DNA of 64,000 nucleotides, taken from the NCBI RefSeq assembly GCF_001613045.1, contig NZ_BDBP01000001.1:124001-188000 (forward strand), read 5' to 3'. The stretch comes from Nocardia lijiangensis NBRC 108240 (lineage in GTDB: Bacteria > Actinomycetota > Actinomycetes > Mycobacteriales > Mycobacteriaceae). Below the pieces are notes generated by a model that saw nothing but the letters and a program-made list of their open reading frames with translations, searched no databases and was not told the origin of the DNA. How positions within the stretch are numbered: position 1 is the first letter of the stretch; every line of letters starts with the position of its first letter. Made by a program: the position numbers and the translations under genes. Below are positions 57,221-64,000 of the stretch, one piece after another.

Positions 57221-57463
57221 TTATCCGCCCGCGAACGGCGGAAGCACGTCGACGCGGGCGCTCAGCGCCGAGGACGGGTCGCGGGTGAGTTCGTCGCCGA
57301 TGAGATAGGCGCAGACCCCGAGCATCTTGTCCAGATCGGGGCCGTACGCGGCGGCCAGGCTGATGCGCAGATCGGCGATCGTGGCGCCCGCGGGCAGGTC
57401 GATCCGCTCGGAATCCTTGCCGACGGCATCGGCGATGGCGGCGAAATAGCGGACCTCAACCAC
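57221..57463 (-). CDS. moaD: Molybdopterin synthase small subunit MoaD
   Basis: An 80-residue ubiquitin-like sulfur carrier. The C-terminus is DVLPPFAGG; the last glycine is adenylated and thiocarboxylated to deliver sulfur to precursor Z with MoaE. GTG start overlaps the moaA stop by eight bases. MoaE is encoded at 60881, and the adenylating enzyme is not in this window. Confidence 0.93.
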   Translation of the reverse strand: MVEVRYFAAIADAVGKDSERIDLPAGATIADLRISLAAAYGPDLDKMLGVCAYLIGDELTRDPSSALSARVDVLPPFAGG

Positions 57464-58499
57464 CGATGGCTCCCATCGTGCGTTCCGGCGGGACGAAATC
57501 CTCGGCGTCGATGCCGTGTCCCGCCCACTTGTTCCACATCGCGCCGCGCCAGATGGTGGCCAGTTCGGCGTCGTCGGCGCCGGACCGTATGGCCTCGCGC
57601 AGATCGAATTCCTGATCGCTGAACAGGCAGGAGCGCAGCATGCCGTCGGCGGTCAGCCGGGTGCGGTCGCAGGTGTCGCAGAACTTGCGCGTCACCGTGG
57701 CGATGATGCCGACCGTGGCGGGGCCGCCGTCGACGAGCCACTTCTCGGCCGGTGCGGACGGATCCGAGCGACCGGCCTCGGTGAGGGTGAACCGGGCGCC
57801 GAGCACGTCGAGCAGTTCGGCCGCGGTCACCATGTTGGCGCGGGCCCACTCGTGGTCGGCGTCCAGCGGCATCTCCTCGATGAACCGCAGCTCGCACTCC
57901 TCGGCCAGGCACCACGCGAGCAGATCCGCCGCGCCGGAAAGGGTTTCGCGCATCAGCACGGCGTTGACCTTGACCGGCGCCAGTCCCGCGGCGCGGGCGG
58001 CGCGGATGCCCGCCTGCACCGAGCCGAGGCGGTCGCGGCGGGTCAGCTTGGCGAAGCCGTCGCGGTCCACGGTGTCCAGCGAGACGTTGACCCGGCCCAA
58101 CCCGGCCGCGGCGAGCCCGCGGGCCCGGTGCTCGAGGCCGACGCCGTTGGTGGTCATGGCGAGCGGAATGTCGGGCAGCCGCGCGTGGCAGCCCGCGAGG
58201 ATCTGCTCCAGATCCCGGCGCATCAGCGGTTCGCCGCCGGTGAACCGGACCTCGCGCACGCCGAGCTGCTCGACGGCGAGCACCACCAGCCGCACGATCT
58301 CCTCGACGGTCAGCAGCTCGTCCTTCGGGATCGGCGGCAGCCCCTCCTCCGGCATGCAGTACGTGCAGCGCAGCGAACACTTCTCGGTGATCGAGACCCG
58401 CAGGTCGCGGGCCACCCGCCCGAAACGGTCGATCAGCACGGGCGTGTCGGGGCGTCCGTCGAGCGAGGGGCGCCCTGATCGCACAGTAGGAATGCCCAT
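57456..58499 (-). CDS. moaA: GTP 3',8-cyclase MoaA
   Basis: Radical-SAM enzyme for the first step of molybdopterin synthesis. 347 residues. [13 protein letters not shown] is the SAM-cluster CxxxCxxC; the C-terminal [19 protein letters not shown] binds the second cluster; the last residues GAIGG are the conserved Gly-Gly tail. [13 protein letters not shown] and TTNGVGL are further signatures. I use ATG 58499; a GTG five codons upstream is possible. Divergent from moeA. Confidence 0.96.
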   Translation of the reverse strand: MGIPTVRSGRPSLDGRPDTPVLIDRFGRVARDLRVSITEKCSLRCTYCMPEEGLPPIPKDELLTVEEIVRLVVLAVEQLGVREVRFTGGEPLMRRDLEQILAGCHARLPDIPLAMTTNGVGLEHRARGLAAAGLGRVNVSLDTVDRDGFAKLTRRDRLGSVQAGIRAARAAGLAPVKVNAVLMRETLSGAADLLAWCLAEECELRFIEEMPLDADHEWARANMVTAAELLDVLGARFTLTEAGRSDPSAPAEKWLVDGGPATVGIIATVTRKFCDTCDRTRLTADGMLRSCLFSDQEFDLREAIRSGADDAELATIWRGAMWNKWAGHGIDAEDFVPPERTMGAIGG

Positions 58500-58628
58500 C
58501 TCGACCAACGTCACCCTTCCAGTATGACCGGTTGTCCGCATCGCATCACGGGCAGCGCCCAGTTCGGCCGATCTCACAAACACCCATGTCAGGACGTGAG
58601 ACGACCGGCGCCCACTAGGCTCTTCGCT

Positions 58629-59834
58629 ATGAATTCTCGGCCAGCCAGCGCCTCGGCCCGGTCCGTCGACGAGTACCGCGACAGCATCGAACAGCTGCTG
58701 CGCCCCCTCGCGGCGCGTCCGGTCGACTCCGTCCCGGTACCCGCCGCGCTGGGCCGCACGCTGGCCTCGGACATCCGCGCACCGATCGACCTGCCGGTAT
58801 TCCGCAATTCGGCGATGGACGGCTACGCGGTGCGGGCCCACGATGTGGCGGTCGCCCCGGTGACGCTGCCGCTGGCCGGTGTCGTCGCCGCGGGCCAGCC
58901 GGGGCAGGCGCCGTTGCCTGCCGGAGCGGCGCTGAAGGTGATGACCGGCGCACCGATCCCGCCCGGCGCGGACTGCGTCGTCCCGGTGGAGGACACGCGG
59001 ACCGACGGCCGCGCCGTCACCATCGAACGCGGCCGTAGCGCAGGCGAATTCGTCCGCGAGCCGGGCACCGACGTGCGCGCGGGCGCGCTGCTGGTCCCCG
59101 CGGGTCTCGCGCTGACGCCGCGGCACATCGCCGCGCTCGCGGCGGTCGGAGTGCCTGCGGTGCCGGTCTTCCAGCCGGTCCGCGCGGCGGTCGTCACCAC
59201 CGGCGACGAACTGGTTCCCGCGGGCAAGCCGCTGCGTCCCGGCCAGATCTACAACTCCAACGGCATCGCGCTCGCGGCCGCGCTGGCGGCCAACGGGGTC
59301 GCGGTCGTCTCGGTCGAGCACAGCACCGACGATCCCGCGGTGTTCCGCCGCTTGCTCTCCGCCGCAACGCGTTCCGCCGATCTGGTGTTCACCTCCGGCG
59401 GCGTGTCCAAGGGCGATTTCGAAGTGGTCAAGGACGTGCTCGCCGGGCAGGGCGGGCTGTTCGGTTCGGTGGCGGTACAGCCCGGCGGCCCGCAGGGGTT
59501 GACGGTGCTCGACGGCGTCCCTGTGCTCAGTTTCCCCGGCAATCCGGTGAGCACCATGGTGTCGTTCGAGGTGTTCGCCAGGCCGATACTGCGGCACCTG
59601 TCCGGGTTGCCGCCGGTGCGCACGAGCGAGGTGCCGCTGCGCGCGGCGGTGCGCTCCCCCGCCGGTCGGCGGCAGTTCCTGCGCGGACGGCTCGTCGACG
59701 GCGGTGTCGAACCCGCCTCCGGCGCCGGTTCCCACCTGATCGCGGGCATGGCCTGGGCCGACGTGCTGATCGACATTCCCGCCGAGACGACCGAGCTGGC
59801 GGCGGGCGCCCCGGTGCGGGTACGCGAACTGTGA
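58629..59834 (+). CDS. moeA: Molybdopterin molybdenumtransferase MoeA
   Basis: Inserts molybdate into adenylated molybdopterin. 401 residues. [14 protein letters not shown] is the domain III motif, [20 protein letters not shown] and [12 protein letters not shown] mark the MoCF domain, [18 protein letters not shown] the loop, and [19 protein letters not shown] the substrate region. ATG at 58629. Divergent from moaA across 129 bp. The next gene starts 43 bases after. Confidence 0.95.
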   Translation: MNSRPASASARSVDEYRDSIEQLLRPLAARPVDSVPVPAALGRTLASDIRAPIDLPVFRNSAMDGYAVRAHDVAVAPVTLPLAGVVAAGQPGQAPLPAGAALKVMTGAPIPPGADCVVPVEDTRTDGRAVTIERGRSAGEFVREPGTDVRAGALLVPAGLALTPRHIAALAAVGVPAVPVFQPVRAAVVTTGDELVPAGKPLRPGQIYNSNGIALAAALAANGVAVVSVEHSTDDPAVFRRLLSAATRSADLVFTSGGVSKGDFEVVKDVLAGQGGLFGSVAVQPGGPQGLTVLDGVPVLSFPGNPVSTMVSFEVFARPILRHLSGLPPVRTSEVPLRAAVRSPAGRRQFLRGRLVDGGVEPASGAGSHLIAGMAWADVLIDIPAETTELAAGAPVRVREL

Positions 59835-59877
59835 GCGGGTGCGCGCCGCGCCGCGGAACTGTGCCAGGCTGGTTTCC

Positions 59878-60894
59878 ATGAGTGAGCTGTCCCATGTCGA
59901 CCGGGAAGGTCGCGCCCGCATGGTCGATGTGAGCGCGAAGACCGACACCGCGCGCGTCGCCGTGGCGGCCGGTGTGCTGCGGACCACCGCGGAGGTGGTC
60001 GCGCTGGTCCGCGCCGACGACCTGCCCAAGGCCGATGTGCTGTCCACCGCGCGGATCGCCGGCATCGCGGGCGCCAAGAAGACCTCCGAACTCATTCCGC
60101 TGTGCCACCAGCTGGCGCTGTCGTCGGTGAAGGTCGAGTTCGGGTTCACCGACACCGCCATCACCATCGAGGCGACCGCGAAGACCAAGGGCCCGACCGG
60201 CGTGGAGATGGAGGCGCTGACCGCGGTCGCCGTCGCCGGGCTCACCCTGCACGACATGGTGAAGGCGGTCGACCCCGCGGCCACCCTCGACGGCGTCCGG
60301 CTGCTGACCAAGGAGGGCGGCAAGCGCGGCCATTGGGAGCGGCCTGGCGAGCCGGAGCCGGAGACCGCCGTTCCCCCAGTGGAACAGGACGAGAGCGATA
60401 CTCTCGACGACACCGATCTCTCCGCCGTCGTGCTGGTCGCCTCGACGGGCGTGGCGGCGGGCACCAGGGAGGACACCACCGGTCCCGTGCTCGCGGAATG
60501 GCTGACCGGCCACGGCTTCTCGGTGCGCGGACCGCTCGTCTACGCCGATGCCGAGATCGCACTCGGGCTGGCCGACGCCCTGCGTTTCGCGCCGTCGCTG
60601 GTGATCAGCACCGGCGGAACCGGCGCGTCTCCCACCGACGGCACCCCCGAGGCGACGCTGGCCATGCTCGACCGCGAACTGCCCGGCGTGGCCGAGGCGA
60701 TCCGGCAGCGCGGCACCGCGAAGTTCCCGCTCGCCGCGCTCAGCCGCGGCGTCGCGGGGCTGGTGGGCCGGTCGGTCGTCGTGAACCTGCCCGGTTCGCC
60801 GGGCGGGGTGCGGGACGGTATCGCCGTGCTCGAACCGCTCCTCGATCATCTGCTCGCACAAGTAGCCGGAGGCGGCGCTCATGACAACGCCTGA
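59878..60894 (+). CDS. moaCB: MoaC-MoaB fusion protein
   Basis: A 338-residue bifunctional protein. Residues 1-158 are MoaC, the cyclic pyranopterin monophosphate synthase: [40 protein letters not shown] with the catalytic His/Lys, [20 protein letters not shown]. After a Glu/Asp-rich linker, 180-330 form a MoaB/Mog adenylyltransferase: [20 protein letters not shown] and [40 protein letters not shown]. The two would catalyse the second and third steps. The end overlaps moaE by 14 bases. No good Shine-Dalgarno. Confidence 0.93.
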   Translation: MSELSHVDREGRARMVDVSAKTDTARVAVAAGVLRTTAEVVALVRADDLPKADVLSTARIAGIAGAKKTSELIPLCHQLALSSVKVEFGFTDTAITIEATAKTKGPTGVEMEALTAVAVAGLTLHDMVKAVDPAATLDGVRLLTKEGGKRGHWERPGEPEPETAVPPVEQDESDTLDDTDLSAVVLVASTGVAAGTREDTTGPVLAEWLTGHGFSVRGPLVYADAEIALGLADALRFAPSLVISTGGTGASPTDGTPEATLAMLDRELPGVAEAIRQRGTAKFPLAALSRGVAGLVGRSVVVNLPGSPGGVRDGIAVLEPLLDHLLAQVAGGGAHDNA

Positions 60895-61315
60895 GACCAT
60901 CGTGCGGGTGGCCCGCATCAGCGACCAGCCGCTCGACCCCGCCGAGGTGGAGGCCGCGGTCACCGGCCCCGAACACGGCGCGGTCGTGGTGTTCACCGGC
61001 AAGGTTCGCAATCACGATGGCGGCCAGGCCGTTTCGGCGCTGGAATACTCGGCGCATCCGGAAGCCGAACGTTTCCTGCGGAATTGCTGCGCCACGGCGG
61101 CCGCGTCAACCGGTCTTCCGGTGGCGGCGGTGCACCGGGTCGGCGCGCTGACCGTCGGCGATCTCGCCATCGTGGTCGCGGTGGCCGCCCCGCACCGGGC
61201 CGAAGCCTTCACTGCCTGCGCGGAATTGGTGGATCGGATCAAACACGAGGTGCCGATCTGGAAGCGGCAGTTGTTCGCCGACGGCATGTCCGAATGGGTC
61301 AACGCCTGCGGGTAA
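60881..61315 (+). CDS. moaE: Molybdopterin synthase large subunit MoaE
   Basis: A 144-residue catalytic subunit that takes sulfur from MoaD to make molybdopterin. GAVVVFTGKVRNHDGGQAV is the family start, ALEYSAHPEAER follows, and HEVPIWKRQLF near the C-terminus contains the catalytic lysine. Overlap with the moaC-moaB gene shows co-translation. With moaD, moaA, moeA it completes the core cofactor pathway except for the MoaD activator. Confidence 0.96.
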   Translation: MTTPETIVRVARISDQPLDPAEVEAAVTGPEHGAVVVFTGKVRNHDGGQAVSALEYSAHPEAERFLRNCCATAAASTGLPVAAVHRVGALTVGDLAIVVAVAAPHRAEAFTACAELVDRIKHEVPIWKRQLFADGMSEWVNACG

Positions 61316-61408
61316 TCATCTCGTGATGTGAATCCGATGACGGATCAAACAGGTCGCCGTTAGCGTTCTCGCCCAGAGTGTTCGTCCGGATGTGGGGCAG
61401 GAGGACGC

Positions 61409-62413
61409 GTGGGAACCGACCAGGTTTTGCTGCATCGTTTCGTCATCTCGCAGCTCACCGCTGCGGGAGCCGATCGGGAGAAGCTGATCCGGGAGACCGG
61501 ACTACCGGAATGGACGATGGCGGGCGACGATATGCACCTGCCGAGCCACACCTTCTCCCGGCTGTGGGAACTCGGCGCGCACGCGCTCGGCGATCCCGCG
61601 GTGGCGTTGCAGGTGGCCAGGCGCTACGAGCTCAGCAGCCTCGGCCTGTACGACTACCTGTTCTCGACCGCGCCCACCCTCGGCGCCGGGCTGGCGACCT
61701 GCGGACCGTACGTCGCCGCCGTCAGCACCAACCACCGGTTCGACCTGGTCGCCGACGAGCAGGAGACCACGCTCTACCTCGACATCATCGACGGCGAAGG
61801 CGTGGGACGAGACCTGACTCAGCTGTGGGGTCTCGGCGCGGTGCTGAGCCGGGCCCGTCGCGTGGTGAGCGAACCGCTCGCACCGATCCGCGTCGCGCTG
61901 CGCCAGCAGGCGCCCGCCGACCGTCGCGCCTACGTCGAGGTGTTCGGCACGGCCGCCATCGAATTCGACGCTCCGGTCGACTCGATGACCTTCCGTTCCT
62001 CCGACATGGACCTCCCGCTCACCACCGCCGACCCGGTGCTGGCGAAGATCCTGCGCCCCCTGGCCGACGCCCTGCCGCCGCCACCGCCGCTGGCCTCGGC
62101 TTGGCCGCAGCGCGTGGCCGAGGCGCTGTCCGAGGCGCTCGACGCGGGCAACGCCTCGCTGGACCGCGTGGCACGGCGGTTGGCCACCAGCCCGCGCACC
62201 TTGCAGCGCAGGCTCATGGAAGCCGGGACGACGTGGCGCAAGGAACTCGACCGGGCGCGCGACGCCCGGTTGCGGCAGGCGACCGCGGCGGGTTCGCTGA
62301 GCCGGGCGCGGCAGGCGCAACTGCTCGGGTATTCCGATGCCGGTTCGATGCGCCGCGCGGCGCGCCGCTGGAGCGTCACCGAACACGCGCACCGGTGCGA
62401 ACTGCTCGACTGA
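61409..62413 (+). CDS. AraC-family transcriptional regulator
   Basis: A 334-residue regulator of the ArgR/OruR-like type: N-terminal Arabinose_bd-like domain (RFVISQLTAAGADREKLI; GDPAVALQVARRYELSSLGL) and a C-terminal AraC DNA-binding domain with NASLDRVARRLATSPRTLQR and LSRARQAQLLGYSDAGSMRR as its two helix-turn-helix motifs. GTG start follows AGGAGG by four bases. Similar regulators control alkane or steroid catabolism; target unknown. Confidence 0.9.
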   Translation: MGTDQVLLHRFVISQLTAAGADREKLIRETGLPEWTMAGDDMHLPSHTFSRLWELGAHALGDPAVALQVARRYELSSLGLYDYLFSTAPTLGAGLATCGPYVAAVSTNHRFDLVADEQETTLYLDIIDGEGVGRDLTQLWGLGAVLSRARRVVSEPLAPIRVALRQQAPADRRAYVEVFGTAAIEFDAPVDSMTFRSSDMDLPLTTADPVLAKILRPLADALPPPPPLASAWPQRVAEALSEALDAGNASLDRVARRLATSPRTLQRRLMEAGTTWRKELDRARDARLRQATAAGSLSRARQAQLLGYSDAGSMRRAARRWSVTEHAHRCELLD

Positions 62414-62417
62414 CGCC

Positions 62418-62633
62418 TCACACGCGCAGGAAGCAGGCCGCGATGCGCCAGAACGTGGCGTTCTCGATCGCCCGGAAATCCCAGCTCTCGGCGAGGCCCC
62501 TGGTGGCGGCGACGATCGCGGCTACGTCGAAATCGTCGCGGGTGGCGGTCCCCTTGGCCTCCAGTGCGTTGATTACGTAAGCGGTGGCGCTCTCCCACGT
62601 GTCGGACACCGAACTCTCCCATCGGTCGTACAA
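62418..62633 (-). CDS. Small hypothetical protein
   Basis: A 71-residue acidic helical protein, convergent with the AraC gene and four bases from its end. Contains SWDFRAIENATFWRIAACF at the C-terminus and a helix VINALEAKGTATRDDFD earlier. No signal or membrane helix. I do not recognise the family. Codon pattern is consistent with a real gene. Confidence 0.6.
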   Translation of the reverse strand: MYDRWESSVSDTWESATAYVINALEAKGTATRDDFDVAAIVAATRGLAESWDFRAIENATFWRIAACFLRV

Positions 62634-62789
62634 CGATACGGTCGATCACGGTCCTGAACAGACGCCGCGCGCGGCGCAGCACGCCGTCCCCGACACGGCG
62701 GGCGTGCAGCCAGTCTTGTCGACAACTCGGCCGGGACGAAAGCGCCGAACGCGCCACCCTCGAGCGAAACGCGCCAACCTCTGGCGCAC

Positions 62790-63833
62790 TCAGTGCGGGG
62801 TGTAGCGCCACACCCCCAGCATCGCTTGCTCGTCGAGGAAATCGTCGGCGGTGTGCACGGTCTCGCGCAAGCGCGACAGCGCGGTCTCGGCGGGCATACC
62901 CGCCCCGATCAGCACCAACCGGCTGGTACGCGGTTCGCCACGGCGCCACGCGCCCGGCTCGAAGACGATGTGCCTGCCGACCATGTGCAGCACGAACTTC
63001 CTGCGCTCGGCCGCGACGCCGAAGGCCGCGAAGCCCTTGGCGCGGAACAGGCCGGGCGGCGGGTCCTCGAGGAAGCCGATCAGCCTGCGGGGATCCAATT
63101 CCCGTTCACTGCTGAAGGAGACGCTGGTGTAGTCGTCGTGCAGGTGGCGGTGCTCGTCGTCGCCGTCGTGGTCGTGATCGGCGAGCAGTTCGTCGAAGCT
63201 CAACTGCTCGGCGACGCGCGGGGTCTCGCGCAGCGGCTCGTCGAACAACAGGCCGGGATCGATGCGGCCGCGGGTGGTCGCGTACACCGGGACCGCGCCG
63301 ACCAGCTCGGCGATCTCGCCGCGCAACGTGTCCAGCTCGGCCGCGGCGACCCGGTCGGCTTTGTTGACCACCACCAGGTCGGCCAGCCGAAGATGCGTCA
63401 GCAGTTCGGGATGCCGTTCGCGGCTGGCCGGGAACTGTTCGGCGTCGACCACCTCGACGAGGCCGCCGTAACGGATGCGCGGGTTGTCGCTGCCGACCAC
63501 CATGCGGATGAGGTTGCGCGGCTCGGCGAGGCCGCTGGCCTCGACCACGATGACGTCGATGTTCGCCCGCGGCTGCGCCAGCCTGGTGAACAGCTCGTCC
63601 AGCTCGGTGACGTCGACCGCGCAGCAGACGCAGCCGTTGCCGAGCGAGACCATCGCGTCCACCTGCCCGGCGACCAGCATGGAGTCGATGTTGATGGCCC
63701 CGAAGTCGTTGACGACCACCCCGATTCGGGTGCCGCGATTGTTGCGTAGCAGGTGGTTGAGCAGGGTGGTCTTCCCCGAGCCGAGATAGCCGGCGACGAT
63801 CAGCACTGGAATCCGGTCAGCCACCCGGACCAC
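62790..63833 (-). CDS. CobW/COG0523-family GTPase, metal chaperone-like
   Basis: A 347-residue G3E GTPase. GYLGSGKTTLLNHLL is the P-loop, GNGCVCCAVDVTEL the CxCC metal motif, VVNKADRV the guanine-specific NKxD. A histidine-rich stretch in the second half (DHDHDGDDEHRHLHDD) could bind zinc or cobalt. COG0523 members deliver metal to target enzymes or act in zinc starvation. No zur box is evident. GTG at 63833 or 63824 may be the start. Confidence 0.9.
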   Translation of the reverse strand: MVRVADRIPVLIVAGYLGSGKTTLLNHLLRNNRGTRIGVVVNDFGAINIDSMLVAGQVDAMVSLGNGCVCCAVDVTELDELFTRLAQPRANIDVIVVEASGLAEPRNLIRMVVGSDNPRIRYGGLVEVVDAEQFPASRERHPELLTHLRLADLVVVNKADRVAAAELDTLRGEIAELVGAVPVYATTRGRIDPGLLFDEPLRETPRVAEQLSFDELLADHDHDGDDEHRHLHDDYTSVSFSSERELDPRRLIGFLEDPPPGLFRAKGFAAFGVAAERRKFVLHMVGRHIVFEPGAWRRGEPRTSRLVLIGAGMPAETALSRLRETVHTADDFLDEQAMLGVWRYTPH

Positions 63834-63863
63834 CCTAGTGCGGCGCGCGGGGGTGCGAAAACG

Positions 63864-63901
63864 CACCGGACGCCACCCGGCGGATCGGGTGGCGTCCGGT
63901 G
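63864..63901 (-). terminator. Terminator after the gene at the window edge
   Basis: Perfect 15-bp arms CACCGGACGCCACCC/GGGTGGCGTCCGGTG with an eight-base loop, 11 bases past the stop of the partial gene at 63912. It isolates the CobW gene from read-through. Confidence 0.75.
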
Positions 63902-63911
63902 GGTGATCGGA

Positions 63912-64000
63912 CTATCGCGCGGGGCCGAACAGTTTGCTCGCCAGCGTGTAGGCCAAGTTGATCAGCTCCGCGGTGATCGCGGTGTTGTCCATGCCGAGCG
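63912..64000 (-). CDS. C-terminal end of an unidentified protein (5' end outside window)
   Basis: The minus-strand frame ends MDNTAITAELINLAYTLASK followed by LFGPAR and TAG. Only 28 residues are visible; a hydrophobic and helical end. Too short to assign. Confidence 0.5.
   Translation of the reverse strand, partial: LGMDNTAITAELINLAYTLASKLFGPAR

Noticed and set aside
57456..60479. 1007-codon minus-strand ORF
   Set aside because: Only the last 347 codons are moaA; the rest is antisense to moeA and the moaC-moaB gene.

Overview
The window is about 68% G+C with dense, short-spaced genes, many GTG or TTG starts and overlapping stop/start codons: a mycolic-acid actinomycete, most probably Nocardia (inference). 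The backbone follows, in order, the Mycobacterium tuberculosis segment Rv3014c-Rv3055 as I know it: ligA, a MetE-like protein, mnmA, cysteine desulfurase, two lipid acyltransferases, etfA/etfB, the methylglucose-lipopolysaccharide genes, a Nudix protein, an ABC ATPase, serB2, ctaD, fecB, nrdF, nrdE/nrdI/nrdH, an FMN reductase and a TetR regulator. No rRNA, tRNA, CRISPR array or transposase gene was found.

Layout. 1-7555 (all minus): a queA-like gene cut by the window edge, a conserved short leader ORF, an SDR, ligA, a MetE-like protein, mnmA and cysteine desulfurase. 7556-10924: accessory insertion with a decayed stretch, a haloalkane-dehalogenase-like hydrolase and a secreted GH1 glycosidase. 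10925-15347: an OlsB/OlsA-type acyltransferase pair, a type II NADH dehydrogenase and a divergent LysR gene. 15523-26395: etfA/etfB, then methyltransferase, GH57 branching enzyme, GT4 glucosyltransferase, a beta-propeller lipoprotein, hexapeptide acyltransferase and two more methyltransferases. 26678-36322: EchA, Nudix, ABC ATPase, a Pth2-like protein with a chagasin-like lipoprotein, serB2, ctaD, a VOC protein and FecB. 36564-48921: accessory region with a coiled-coil gene pair, an exported dioxygenase-like lipoprotein, nrdF, three paralogous DPCA lipoproteins with decayed relatives, mgtE, a HAD-like protein, a solitary VapB-like antitoxin, a membrane-anchored receiver, a RelE-type toxin-antitoxin pair and an F420-type oxidoreductase. 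49100-53841: nrdE, nrdI, nrdH, FMN reductase, TetR. 53848-57193: nadE, an ECF sigma factor with its DGPF partner, a DUF1801 protein. 57221-61315: molybdenum-cofactor genes moaD, moaA, moeA, a moaC-moaB fusion and moaE. 61409-64000: AraC regulator, small protein, CobW-type GTPase and the tail of one more gene.

How the genes work together. NrdF needs NrdE, NrdI and NrdH; they sit about 9.4 kb apart but both promoters carry a matching pair of NrdR-type boxes with 32-bp register. IscS and MnmA form a coupled tRNA thiolation pair. The moa/moe genes make molybdopterin. The GT4, GH57, methyltransferase and acyltransferase genes fit synthesis of a methylated, acylated alpha-glucan.

Most unusual points. 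(1) Two intergenic copies of a two-hairpin element (22558-22673 and, inverted, 48980-49093) keep identical arm and loop lengths while their paired bases change together. (2) A dispersed short leader ORF (peptide MCQxASRTPEPSxxEVEA) carries its own Shine-Dalgarno and ends in a TGA that overlaps the next start. (3) The lipoprotein/mgtE locus holds a displaced mgtE 3' end and lipoprotein C-terminal remnants, recording repeated duplication and decay.
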